Shown here one piece after another: positions 45,475 to 55,609 of a stretch of 64,000 bases of DNA. The translations under genes were made by a program, and so were the position numbers. Numbering within the stretch: the stretch's first letter is position 1; the number at the start of each line of letters is the position of its first letter. The notes under the pieces are model-generated. The model had not been told where the DNA came from, made no database searches, and was given only the letters and a program-made list of their open reading frames with translations. The DNA is from Streptomyces clavuligerus (GTDB lineage Bacteria > Actinomycetota > Actinomycetes > Streptomycetales > Streptomycetaceae): NCBI RefSeq assembly GCF_005519465.1, contig NZ_CP027858.1, forward strand, positions 4,278,001-4,342,000, written 5' to 3'.

Positions 45475-45842
45475 TGCACTACCTCACCCTGCCCGAGCTG
45501 CTGAACCTCGCGGAGCGGCTGCGGGCGGCCGAGGTGCGCGACTACGGTCTGCTGGACTCCGCCCTCGCGCGCCCCCAGGCGAGCGTCTTCGGCCAGGACG
45601 CCTACCCGGATGTCTGGCAGAAGGCCGCCGCCCTGATGGAGTCCCTGGCCCGCAACCACGGACTGGTCGACGGCAACAAGCGGATCGCCTGGTATGCCAC
45701 CTGGGTCTTTCTCCATGTGAACGGCCATCCGCTGGACCCGGAATTCGACGTGGACGAGGCGGAACGGTTTGTTCTGGACGTCTGCCAGGGGGCACTCGAC
45801 GTCCCCAAGATCGCGTCGGGGCTGCTGCGCTTCGCCCGCTGA
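45474..45842 (+). CDS. Doc-family (Fic fold) toxin
   Basis: A 122-aa toxin. The active-site motif is complete: His62-G-L-V-Asp66-G-Asn68-Lys69-Arg70 (HGLVDGNKR), followed by IAW, as in phage P1 Doc, which inactivates EF-Tu by phosphorylation rather than AMPylation; the Lys in GNKR is the Doc-type feature. Length matches the Doc subfamily (about 125). ATG 45474 overlaps the antitoxin stop. It presumably blocks translation when the antitoxin is lost. Confidence 0.92.
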   Translation: MHYLTLPELLNLAERLRAAEVRDYGLLDSALARPQASVFGQDAYPDVWQKAAALMESLARNHGLVDGNKRIAWYATWVFLHVNGHPLDPEFDVDEAERFVLDVCQGALDVPKIASGLLRFAR

Positions 45843-45928
45843 GCGCGCCCCCGCCGGGCCGCTGTGAGGCGGGTCTCACCCGTCCGGTGGGGTCCGGAGA
45901 ACGGCCCGGGGCACCGGGGGAGCACCGG

Positions 45929-45973
45929 TAGGGTGGCCCGGTTGTCATATACGTCGTCGTCATATCCGTCGTG
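45929..45973 (+). promoter_or_regulatory. Promoter region with tandem 15-bp repeat before the helicase gene
   Basis: TAGGGT (45929-45934) is a -10 candidate. It is followed by two adjoining near-identical 15-mers, GTCATATACGTCGTC (45944-45958) and GTCATATCCGTCGTG (45959-45973). Their position in the leader and spacing of one and a half turns suggest a protein-binding site or a simple duplication. Confidence 0.5.
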
Positions 45974-45999
45974 ACTGGACCAGCGCCGAACCGGAGACC

Positions 46000-47793
46000 G
46001 TGACTACTACCGCCTCCCACTCCCACCACCTCTCACCCGCCTTCCCCGGCCGCGCCCCCTGGGGCACCGCCGGCAAGCTGCGCGCCTGGCAGCAGGCGGC
46101 CATGGACAAGTACATCCAGGAGCAGCCCCGCGACTTCCTCGCCGTCGCCACCCCCGGCGCGGGCAAGACCACCTTCGCCCTCACCCTCGCCTCCTGGCTG
46201 CTCCACCACCACGTGGTCCAGCAGGTGACCGTCGTCGCCCCGACCGAGCATCTGAAGAAGCAGTGGGCCGCCGCCGCCGCGCGGATCGGGATCAGGCTGG
46301 ACCCGGAGTACAGCGCGGGCCCGCTCAGCCGCGAGTACCACGGCGTCGCCGTGACCTACGCCGGTGTCGGCGTGCGGCCCATGCTCCACCGCAACCGCTG
46401 CGAGCAGCGCAAGACCCTCGTCATCCTGGACGAGATCCACCACGCGGGCGACTCCAAGTCCTGGGGCGAAGCCTGCCTGGAAGCCTTCGACCCGGCCACC
46501 CGCCGGCTCACGCTCACCGGCACTCCGTTCCGTTCCGACACCAACCCGATCCCCTTCGTGACCTACGAGGAGGGCAACGACGGGATTCGCCGCTCGGCCG
46601 CCGACTACACCTACGGATACGGCAACGCGCTGGGCGACGGCGTCGTCCGGCCGGTGATCTTCCTCAGCTACAGCGGCAACATGCGCTGGCGCACCAAGGC
46701 CGGTGACGAGGTCGCCGCCCGGCTCGGCGAGCCGATGACGAAGGACGCGATCTCGCAGGCGTGGCGGACCGCGCTCGACCCGCGCGGCGAGTGGATGCCC
46801 AATGTGCTGCGCGCCGCCGACCAGCGGCTGACCGAGGTCAGGAAGTCCATCCCGGACGCCGGTGGCCTGGTGATCGCCTCCGACCAGGACTCCGCCCGCG
46901 CGTACGCCAAGCTGATCCGGGAGATCACCGGCGATGGCGCGACCGTCGTCCTCTCCGACGACACCGGGGCGTCGAAGCGGATCGACGAGTTCAGCGAGGG
47001 CGACGACCGCTGGATGGTCGCCGTCCGGATGGTGTCTGAAGGCGTCGACGTGCCCCGGCTCGCGGTCGGTGTGTACGCCACCACCATCTCGACCCCGCTC
47101 TTCTTCGCCCAGGCCGTGGGCCGTTTCGTCCGCTCGCGCAGACGTGGCGAGACCGCGTCCGTCTTCCTGCCCACCATTCCCATGCTGCTCGGCTTCGCCA
47201 ACGAGATGGAGGTGGAGCGCGACCATGTCCTCGACCGGCCGAAGAAGGACGGGGAGGACGAGGACCCGTACGCCGAGTCCGAGAAGGAGATGGACGAGGC
47301 CAACAGGGAGCAGGACGAGGAGACCGGCGAACAGGACATGCTGCCCTTCGAGGCGCTGGAGTCCGACGCCGTCTTCGACCGGGTCATGTACAACGGCGCC
47401 GAGTTCGGCATGCAGGCCCACCCGGGCAGCGAGGAGGAGCAGGACTACCTCGGCATCCCCGGCCTCCTGGAGCCCGACCAGGTGCAGATGCTGCTCCAGA
47501 AGCGGCAGGCGCGGCAGATCGCGCACAGCCGCAAGCGGCCCGACACCGAGGCCGATCTGCTGGAGCTGCCCGCCGAGCGGCGGCCCGTGGTCTCCCACAA
47601 GGAACTCCTCGAACTGCGCAAGCAGTTGAACACGATGGTCGGCGCCTATGTCCATCAGAGCGGCAAGCCGCACGGCGTGATCCACACCGAGCTGCGCCGG
47701 GTCTGCGGCGGCCCGCCGAGCGCGGAGGCCACCGCGGGACAGCTCCGGGAGCGGATCAAGAAGGTCCAGGAGTGGGCCACCCGGATGCGCTGA
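46000..47793 (+). CDS. Superfamily 2 DEAD/DEAH-box helicase
   Basis: A 597-aa ATPase. GTG 46000 follows CCGGAGACC. Motif order is that of the type III restriction/RecG-like group: a Q-like LRAWQQAAMDKY, Walker A ATPGAGKTT (about 50-58), DEIHH as the DEAH box (about 144), TGTPFR as motif III, and VRMVSEGVDVPRLAVGVYATT with QAVGRFVRSRRRGE as motifs V and VI. A strongly acidic linker (EDEDPYAESEKEMDEANREQDEETGEQD region) separates the core from a C-terminal helical part. No nuclease domain is present. The cellular role is unknown; it lies next to a toxin-antitoxin pair but a conserved housekeeping function is equally likely. Confidence 0.88.
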   Translation: MTTTASHSHHLSPAFPGRAPWGTAGKLRAWQQAAMDKYIQEQPRDFLAVATPGAGKTTFALTLASWLLHHHVVQQVTVVAPTEHLKKQWAAAAARIGIRLDPEYSAGPLSREYHGVAVTYAGVGVRPMLHRNRCEQRKTLVILDEIHHAGDSKSWGEACLEAFDPATRRLTLTGTPFRSDTNPIPFVTYEEGNDGIRRSAADYTYGYGNALGDGVVRPVIFLSYSGNMRWRTKAGDEVAARLGEPMTKDAISQAWRTALDPRGEWMPNVLRAADQRLTEVRKSIPDAGGLVIASDQDSARAYAKLIREITGDGATVVLSDDTGASKRIDEFSEGDDRWMVAVRMVSEGVDVPRLAVGVYATTISTPLFFAQAVGRFVRSRRRGETASVFLPTIPMLLGFANEMEVERDHVLDRPKKDGEDEDPYAESEKEMDEANREQDEETGEQDMLPFEALESDAVFDRVMYNGAEFGMQAHPGSEEEQDYLGIPGLLEPDQVQMLLQKRQARQIAHSRKRPDTEADLLELPAERRPVVSHKELLELRKQLNTMVGAYVHQSGKPHGVIHTELRRVCGGPPSAEATAGQLRERIKKVQEWATRMR

Positions 47794-48094
47794 TCCCGCC
47801 CCGTTCCCGGTGAGTTGGGGCCGCCCGTCCCCGATGCGGCGGCCCCGCACCCGGCGGTGCGCGCGGCCCCGTTCCGCGCCCGGATTCTGGACGAGGTCTT
47901 CCGCTGAGCGGACCGGCTCGCTACTGTCCCCGACACAATGCAAACGCCCCGCGGCAGTTGGGCCGCGGAGCCCGTCGGTGTGCGCTCGCCCGCCGACGGG
48001 CCTCTGGAAAGGGCGGCGCCCACGGGACCGGCGCCGCGCCGCTGAACACCAGGGGGTGGGTTTTGCCGTCACTCACTCCGGAGGAGGGGGCGTC

Positions 48095-48736
48095 GTGACC
48101 GCGGAGACCTCCCAGACGCTCGACCGGGGACTGCGTGTCCTCAAACTGCTCGCCGACACCGACCACGGGCTGACCGTCACCGAGCTGTCCCAGCGGCTCG
48201 GTGTCAACCGCACCGTGGTCTACCGGCTGCTCGCCACGCTGGAACAGCACGCCCTGGTCCGCCGCGACCTCGGCGGCCGGGCCCGGGTGGGCCTCGGGGT
48301 GCTCCGGCTCAGCCGCCAGGTGCACCCGCTGGTGCGCGAGGCGGCGATGCCCGCGCTGCGCGCCCTCGCCGAGGACATCGGCGCGACGGCGCACCTCACC
48401 CTCGTGGACGGGGCCGAGGCGCTCGCCGTCGCCGTGGTCGAGCCGACCTGGACCGACTACCACGTCGCCTACCGCGCGGGCTTCCGGCACCCCCTCGACC
48501 GGGGCGCCGCGGGCCGCGCGATCCTCTCCGCCCGCCAGGGCGAAGGGGGCCACCCCGGCTACACCCTCACCCACGGGGAACTGGAGGCGGGCGCCAGCGG
48601 CGCGGCGGCTCCGCTGCTCGGGCTCACCGGGATAGAGGGCAGTGTGGGCGTCGTGATGCTCAGCGACTCCGTACCCGAACGGGTCGGCCCCCGGGTCATG
48701 GACGCGGCCCGCGAGGTCGTCGAGGCCCTGCGGTAG
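48095..48736 (+). CDS. IclR-family transcriptional regulator (HpdR candidate)
   Basis: A 213-aa regulator. GTG 48095 has a perfect GGAGGAGGGGG 4 nt upstream. The N-terminal winged helix-turn-helix reads LTVTELSQRLGVNRTVVYRLLATLEQHALV (about 27-57), followed by the IclR effector domain. It is shorter than typical family members (about 250) because the region around 130-150 is reduced (ARQGEGGHPGY). In S. coelicolor an IclR-type protein, HpdR, represses hppD and hpdA; since both genes lie 2 kb away here, this is the best local candidate, but the link is inference. Confidence 0.85.
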   Translation: MTAETSQTLDRGLRVLKLLADTDHGLTVTELSQRLGVNRTVVYRLLATLEQHALVRRDLGGRARVGLGVLRLSRQVHPLVREAAMPALRALAEDIGATAHLTLVDGAEALAVAVVEPTWTDYHVAYRAGFRHPLDRGAAGRAILSARQGEGGHPGYTLTHGELEAGASGAAAPLLGLTGIEGSVGVVMLSDSVPERVGPRVMDAAREVVEALR

Positions 48737-49200
48737 CCCCTGCGGGGGGCTGAGGGGGCGGGGGCCTGGTCCGTCCGCCCCGCGCGACGCCCGGCCCGCG
48801 CCCAGGGACCGTCGGTCCCGTGGGGCGCCGGGTCCGTGTGCGGTTGTCGGGGTGTCCCCGTGCGGCGTCTGGATCGCGTCCGGTCGCCCGGCCCGTGTCC
48901 GGCTGCCGGGGGTGTCCCGCGGGTGCCGCGGGACGATCCGGGGTGGCCCCGGGGCGGCGGGGTCCGGTGGAAGCGCCGGTGGCCGGTGCCCCGTACCGAG
49001 GCCCATGGGTGCCCCGCGAGCGTCCCGGTGGTGTCCGTGGGCGGGCTCCGGGGAAGGCCGGGAGCGCTCGGGGCGGTGCCACACCGTCCGTCCGGCGGGT
49101 GCCCGCGAGCACCCTCCGACGGGGGGCGGGGCGGCCCCGGAGGGCGGCCCCGGGGCGGGCGTCGGCGTCGGGCGGGCGGGTGGCCCGATAGATTGGGCCG
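48737..49200. other. Gene-free spacer of short G/C-rich near-repeats
   Basis: These 464 nt have no credible gene. They are filled with variants of GGTGTCCCCGTGCGG, GGTGTCCCGCGGG, GGGTGCCCCGCGAG and CGGGTGCCCGCGAG, repeated at irregular distances, similar in style to the repeat region at 9.7-10.5 kb though without long identical blocks. Near the right end TAGATT (49189-49194) is the probable -10 box of the next gene. Confidence 0.6.
49189..49194 (+). promoter_or_regulatory. -10 element of the Lon-like protease gene
   Basis: TAGATT ends 6 nt before GTG 49201, with no ribosome site between, pointing to a leaderless transcript. Confidence 0.55.
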
Positions 49201-49989
49201 GTGCTCTCCCGTCTCACCCGTGCCCGCGCCGTCGCGCTCAGCGCCGTCCCCGTCGTCGCGCTGCTCGCCGTCGCCGCCTTCGCCCCGCTCCCGTATGTGA
49301 TCGCCCAGCCGGGGGCCACCGCCGATGTCCTCGCGGAGCACAAGGGCACCCCGATCATCTCGATCAGCGGCGCGCCCGTCCGTGAGACGTCCGGCGCCCT
49401 GCGGATGACCACGATCCTCGCCACCGGGCCGGACACCGATGTGGATCTCGGGGACGTGGCGGACGGCTGGTTCCGCACCGACCGCACCGTGCTGCCGCGC
49501 GACTCCGTCTACCCCCCGGGCAAATCCGTGGAGCAGGTCGCCGAGCGCAACCTCAAGGACATGGCCGACTCGCAGCACTCCGCCACCCGGGCCGCGCTCT
49601 CCTACCTCGGTGAGGACCCGAAGAAGGTCAAGGTCACCCTGCGTCTCGCCGATGTCGGCGGGCCCAGCGCCGGGCTCCTCTTCTCGCTCGGCATCGTGGA
49701 CAAGCTGCGCGGCGACGGCTCCGGCGGCGATCTCACCGGGGGCCGCAGCATCGCCGGAACGGGAACGATCACCCCGGACGGCAAGGTCGGCCCGGTCGGC
49801 GGGGTCTCCCTCAAGACCCAGGCGGCCAAGCGCGACGGCGCCACCGTCTTCCTGGTGCCCGCGGGGGAGTGCGCGGACGCCCGCGCGGGCGGGGCGAAGG
49901 GGCTCCGGCTGATCCCCGTCTCCAGCCTCCAGGGGGCCGTGGACTCGCTGACCGCCCTGGAGCGGGGCGGCGAGGTCCCCTCCTGCTGA
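49201..49989 (+). CDS. Membrane-anchored Lon-like (S16) protease
   Basis: A 262-aa protein with an N-terminal signal-anchor (about 8-35, RAVALSAVPVVALLAVAAFAPLPYVIAQPG) and an external protease domain. The Ser-Lys dyad of the S16 family is clear: Ser156 in VGGPSAGLLFSL and Lys205 in GGVSLKTQAAKRDGA. Related proteins (YlbL/PDZ-Lon type) usually have a PDZ domain between the anchor and protease; here about 100 residues lie between, compatible with a reduced PDZ. Probably degrades or trims envelope proteins. No ATPase domain. The gene stands alone behind its own -10 box. Confidence 0.9.
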   Translation: MLSRLTRARAVALSAVPVVALLAVAAFAPLPYVIAQPGATADVLAEHKGTPIISISGAPVRETSGALRMTTILATGPDTDVDLGDVADGWFRTDRTVLPRDSVYPPGKSVEQVAERNLKDMADSQHSATRAALSYLGEDPKKVKVTLRLADVGGPSAGLLFSLGIVDKLRGDGSGGDLTGGRSIAGTGTITPDGKVGPVGGVSLKTQAAKRDGATVFLVPAGECADARAGGAKGLRLIPVSSLQGAVDSLTALERGGEVPSC

Positions 49990-50053
49990 GCCACCGTCCC
50001 GCCGGGTCCACCGCTCCCGCCGCTGCCGCCGGGGCGCCGCTCCCGCCGGGCGC

Positions 50054-51791
<1,738 letters not shown>

Positions 51792-51852
51792 CGCCCGCCC
51801 CGGCCACCTCTCCGCCACCCGTCCGGTCGTCCGACTGCCTACGATCGGACGC

Positions 51853-52677
51853 GTGTGCGCACAAGTGATGATCGCCGAGGACGACGAGAAGCAGGCCGAA
51901 CTGGTCCGCCGCTACCTCGAACGGGAGGGGCACGGCGTCACCCTCGTCCGGGACGGGCGCTCCGCCATCGAAGCGGTGCGCCGGTGCCCGCCCGAACTGC
52001 TCGTCCTCGATGTGATGATGCCCGGGACCGACGGGCTCGACGTGCTGCGCGTGCTGCGCGCCGAGCGGTACGAGCTGCCGGTGCTGATGCTGACCGCGCG
52101 GACCACCGAGGACGATCTGCTGCTCGGCCTGGACCTCGGCGCCGACGACTACATGACCAAGCCGTACAGCCCCCGGGAGCTGATGGCCCGGGTCCGCACC
52201 CTGCTGCGCCGCACCGCGAGACCCGCCGCCGCCCCGGCCGTGCCCGCCGCGCCGTCCCATCCCGCCGGGGAGCCGGTCCTCAGCGTCGGCGGTCTGGTCG
52301 TCGACCCGGTGCGGCACGAGGTCACCGTCGACGGGGAACGGGTGGAGTGCACCCCCGGCGAGTTCCGCATCCTCGTGGCGATGGCCGCCGAACCGGGCCG
52401 GGTCTTCGGCAGACAGCGGCTGTTGGAGGAGTTGCACGGCTTCGCGCGCTACATCGGCGTCCGGACCGTGGACGTGCACATCATGAATTTGCGCAAGAAG
52501 ATCGAGCCGGTGCCCCGGAAGCCGGTCCGGCTGCTCACGGTCTTCGGCGTCGGCTACAAGCTGGCGGCGGCCACGGCACCACCGGCTCCCCGGGCCCCCG
52601 TGGCGCCACCGGCCGCCACGGCCCCGGCGCGCCCGGCGGCGGGCGGACCCGTGGGGGACGGCCGTGCGGACGCGTAA
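51853..52677 (+). CDS. OmpR-family response regulator
   Basis: A 274-aa two-component regulator. GTG 51853 begins CAQVMIAEDDEKQAELVRRY, and TACGAT (51840-51845) ends 7 nt before it, so the mRNA is probably leaderless. The receiver domain has the acidic pair D10/D11, phospho-acceptor Asp53 in LLVLDVMMP and Lys in YMTKPYSP. After a Pro/Ala linker comes the winged-helix DNA-binding domain (HEVTVDGERVECTPGEFRIL; RTVDVHIMNLRKKIEP; GVGYKL). About 40 extra Ala/Pro residues end the protein. The kinase gene overlaps its 3' end by 14 nt. Confidence 0.93.
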   Translation: MCAQVMIAEDDEKQAELVRRYLEREGHGVTLVRDGRSAIEAVRRCPPELLVLDVMMPGTDGLDVLRVLRAERYELPVLMLTARTTEDDLLLGLDLGADDYMTKPYSPRELMARVRTLLRRTARPAAAPAVPAAPSHPAGEPVLSVGGLVVDPVRHEVTVDGERVECTPGEFRILVAMAAEPGRVFGRQRLLEELHGFARYIGVRTVDVHIMNLRKKIEPVPRKPVRLLTVFGVGYKLAAATAPPAPRAPVAPPAATAPARPAAGGPVGDGRADA

Positions 52678-54880
52678 CGGGAACGGGGACGGGGGCGAGG
52701 TCCGCGGCGGGGCCGAGAGGCCGGGCGGCGGGCGGCGCCGGGGGAGAGATCGGGGTACGGGTCGGGGTACGGGACGGGGGCGCACCCGTACCGGGGTGCC
52801 CCTCCGCAAGAGTCTGCTGATGCGGCTGCTCGCCGTCTCCGCGCTCGTGGCCGCGTGTTCGGTCGTCGCGACCGCCTGGCTCGCCGTCCAGACCACCTCC
52901 GGCGCCATCCGCGAGCAGCAGGGCCGGAACCTCACCGACGACACCAGGATCTACAACACCCTGCGCGGACACGCCGCCACCCACCCCCGGTGGGACGGGG
53001 TCCAGCGCACCGTGCGCGAACTCGCCCGTACCTACGACCGCCGGATCGCGCTCACCACCCCCGACGGGCGGACCGTCGCCGACTCGGCCGCCGACCCCGA
53101 CCCCGGGCCCGGTACCGGCCCTGGCTCCGGTTCTGGTTCCGGTTCTGCTTTGGGGGCCGGTGAGCCGCCGCCCGAGCTGCCGTCCCGGCCCGCCGCCCGG
53201 GTCGACCCCCTCACCTCCGACGCGGCGTTCCTCCCCGGCGGCCAGGAGACCGGCGGCCGGGCGGCCGACCCCATCGACCCCCGCGCGGTGGGGCCGTTCC
53301 GGCTGCCCCGGGAGGAGCGGACCGTGCTCCGGCAGACCGCGCGGCGGATCGTGACCTGTCTGACGAGCCGGGGCGTCGCCTCCGACATCGTCTACACGCC
53401 CAGCGGGCGCCCCCGGGTCCAGATCGTCGGCGACAAGACCGACGTGGCGGAGAACGCCCGCTGCGGCCTCGACTCCCTCGCCGAGCCGACCCGGACGGAA
53501 CAGAAGGCGCTCAAGGCGCTCAACACCCTCTCCGACGCCTGTCTCCAGCGGAAGGGGCATCGCGGGGTCCGGCTCGGCCTGGGGCTGACCTGGCACACCC
53601 CCGACCCCGCGTGGACGTCTCTCTCACCGGTCACCCCGTCCGCCCGGCCGGCCCCCGACGAGCCGCCGGACCCGGGCGTCCTGCGCCCCGGGGCCACCGT
53701 GCCCCTGCCCGCGCCCGCCCCCCTCGACGAGGGCGGCGGCGCCGGTGCGGAGAAACGCCGCCCGCTGTTCCTCACCCCCGAGGACAGCGAACGCGACCGG
53801 GCCATCGCCACCTGCGTGGACAGCTCCCGCCAGGAACAGCTCACCGCCCATGTGTCGCCCCCCGCCCTGCTGTACATCGGGGACACCGACGGGACGACCG
53901 TGCCCGGCTTCGACCTCTCGCCCCGGAACACCGCGAAGATCGCCGGGGTCGCCGCCGGCGTGCTCGCGCTGACCGTCGGCGCGACCGTGATCGCCGCGAC
54001 CCGGCTGGTCCGTCCGCTGCGCGCGCTCACCGGAGCCGCCCAGCGGATGAAGGACGGCGAACGCACCGAGCCCGTACCGGTCACCACCGACAACGAGGTA
54101 GGGCGGCTCGCCGCCGCGTTCAACGACATGGCGGCCCACCGGGCCCGGCTGGAGGCCCAGCGGCGGGCCATGGTGAGCGATGTCGCGCATGAGCTGCGGA
54201 CCCCGCTGAGCAATATCCGGGGCTGGCTGGAAGGGGCGCAGGACGGTGTCGCCGAGCCCGACGCGGCCTTCGTGGACTCGCTGTTGGAGGAGGCCGTCCA
54301 GCTCCAGCACATCATCGACGACCTGAGGGACCTGGCCGAGGCGGACGCGGGCGCGCTGCGGCTGCGGCCCGTGCCCGTCCGCCCGGCCGAACTGCTCGGA
54401 CAGGTCGCCTCCGCGCACCAGGCCCGCGCGGACGAGGCGGGCACCGACCTCCGGGTGGAGGTTCCGCATCCGGTTCCGGTGCTGAGCGCCGACCCGGTGC
54501 GGTTGCGGCAGGCGGTCGGCAATCTGCTCTCCAACGCGGTACGGCACACCCCGCGCGGAGGCTCCGTCACCCTGCGCGCCGCCGTGCGCGGGGAACGGCT
54601 CGCGATCGAGGTCGCCGACACCGGGCAGGGCATCGCGGCGGAGGATCTGCCGTATGTCTTCGACCGGTTCTGGCGCGCGGAGAAGTCCCGCAGCCGCCGC
54701 ACCGGGGGCAGCGGGCTCGGGCTCGCGATCGTACGGAAGCTGACGGAGGCGCACGGCGGGGCGGTGACGGTGGAGAGCGAGCCCGGCCGGGGTTCGGTCT
54801 TCACCCTGCTGCTGCCGTTCGATCCGCCCGGCGACGGGGCCGGGGCGGACCGCGCTGACAGGGACACCACGGCGGTCTGA
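52664..54880 (+). CDS. Sensor histidine kinase with large extracytoplasmic domain
   Basis: A 738-aa membrane kinase cognate to the preceding regulator. GTG 52664 overlaps the regulator gene by 14 nt; the first 45 residues are Gly/Arg-rich, so a start nearer the first membrane segment (about 48-70) cannot be excluded. About 355 residues lie outside, including a Gly/Ser run (GPGSGSGSGS) and a conserved-looking part with several Cys (TCLTSRG, ARCGL, DACLQR, ATCVD), which may form disulfides. The second membrane segment (about 428-448) leads to HAMP, the H-box DVAHELRTPLSNIRGW (His near 506), N-box NLLSNAVRH and GSGLGLAIV. The signal is unknown; the sortase-region genes downstream may be targets. 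Confidence 0.92.
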   Translation: MRTRNGNGDGGEVRGGAERPGGGRRRGRDRGTGRGTGRGRTRTGVPLRKSLLMRLLAVSALVAACSVVATAWLAVQTTSGAIREQQGRNLTDDTRIYNTLRGHAATHPRWDGVQRTVRELARTYDRRIALTTPDGRTVADSAADPDPGPGTGPGSGSGSGSALGAGEPPPELPSRPAARVDPLTSDAAFLPGGQETGGRAADPIDPRAVGPFRLPREERTVLRQTARRIVTCLTSRGVASDIVYTPSGRPRVQIVGDKTDVAENARCGLDSLAEPTRTEQKALKALNTLSDACLQRKGHRGVRLGLGLTWHTPDPAWTSLSPVTPSARPAPDEPPDPGVLRPGATVPLPAPAPLDEGGGAGAEKRRPLFLTPEDSERDRAIATCVDSSRQEQLTAHVSPPALLYIGDTDGTTVPGFDLSPRNTAKIAGVAAGVLALTVGATVIAATRLVRPLRALTGAAQRMKDGERTEPVPVTTDNEVGRLAAAFNDMAAHRARLEAQRRAMVSDVAHELRTPLSNIRGWLEGAQDGVAEPDAAFVDSLLEEAVQLQHIIDDLRDLAEADAGALRLRPVPVRPAELLGQVASAHQARADEAGTDLRVEVPHPVPVLSADPVRLRQAVGNLLSNAVRHTPRGGSVTLRAAVRGERLAIEVADTGQGIAAEDLPYVFDRFWRAEKSRSRRTGGSGLGLAIVRKLTEAHGGAVTVESEPGRGSVFTLLLPFDPPGDGAGADRADRDTTAV

Positions 54881-54997
54881 CAGGTTCTTCACACCTTCCG
54901 GCCAGCCTGGTGGGCGGAGCGGAACGGGGCGGCGATCGCTACGCCGGGCCCGTGCCGCCCGAGCCAAGCCCGGAAAGCTGGAAAGGGAGCCATCTCC

Positions 54998-55609
54998 ATG
55001 ATCCGTCGACTGTCCCTGCGTGCCCTCGCCGTCATCACGGCGGCCCCGGCCGCGGTGATCGTCCCGGCGAGCGCCGCCTTCGCCGACTCCACGCCCGCCC
55101 CGAGCCTGCGGTTCGCCGACGAACGCCCGGACACCCCCGCGCCCGCCGAGGGCGCGGGGGCGGGCCTCTGGGCCTCCGTCAGCTCCGACCGGGCGACCCC
55201 GTCGGCTGCGCCCGCGCCGGAGCGCGTCGTCCTCGACTCCCGCAGCCCGTCGGTGCTGCCGCGCGGTGGCGTGGCCGCCGGTGACAAGCCCGCGCCGATG
55301 GACCTCCGTCGCGCCGAGGTGGTCAAGGGGGGGAAGGTCGTCGTGCCGGAGCGGACGGTGTCGCTGCCGCGCGGCGGTGTGGCCGCCGGTGACAAGCCCG
55401 CCCCGGCACCGGCGCTGAAGGTGACGCCCGCCGGCGCCGGCGCCGGCTCGGTGACCGTGCCGCGCGGCGGGGTCGCCGCGGGCGAACAGCCCGCCACCGC
55501 GGGCGGCGCCACCGACTCCGCCGTCATCGGCGGCACGGTCGCCGCTTTCGCCGTCCTCGCGGGCACCGGCGGCCTCCTCCTCCGCCGCCGCGCAGCCCAC
55601 CAGCTCTGA
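54998..55609 (+). CDS. Secreted, C-terminally membrane-anchored repeat protein
   Basis: A 203-aa protein with signal peptide (LSLRALAVITAAPAAVIVPASAAFADS) and a C-terminal hydrophobic segment (about 175-195) followed by RRRAAHQL, the layout of a sortase substrate. The ATG follows AAAGGGAGCC. Between lie three copies of (L/V)PRGGVAAG(D/E)(K/Q)PA in a Pro/Ala-rich background. No LPxTG or LAxTG is present; QPATAG at 164-169, just before the membrane segment, is the only sorting-like motif. The next gene, across an 870-nt spacer, encodes a sortase. The function is unknown, possibly a surface protein displayed through the cell wall. Confidence 0.82.
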   Translation: MIRRLSLRALAVITAAPAAVIVPASAAFADSTPAPSLRFADERPDTPAPAEGAGAGLWASVSSDRATPSAAPAPERVVLDSRSPSVLPRGGVAAGDKPAPMDLRRAEVVKGGKVVVPERTVSLPRGGVAAGDKPAPAPALKVTPAGAGAGSVTVPRGGVAAGEQPATAGGATDSAVIGGTVAAFAVLAGTGGLLLRRRAAHQL

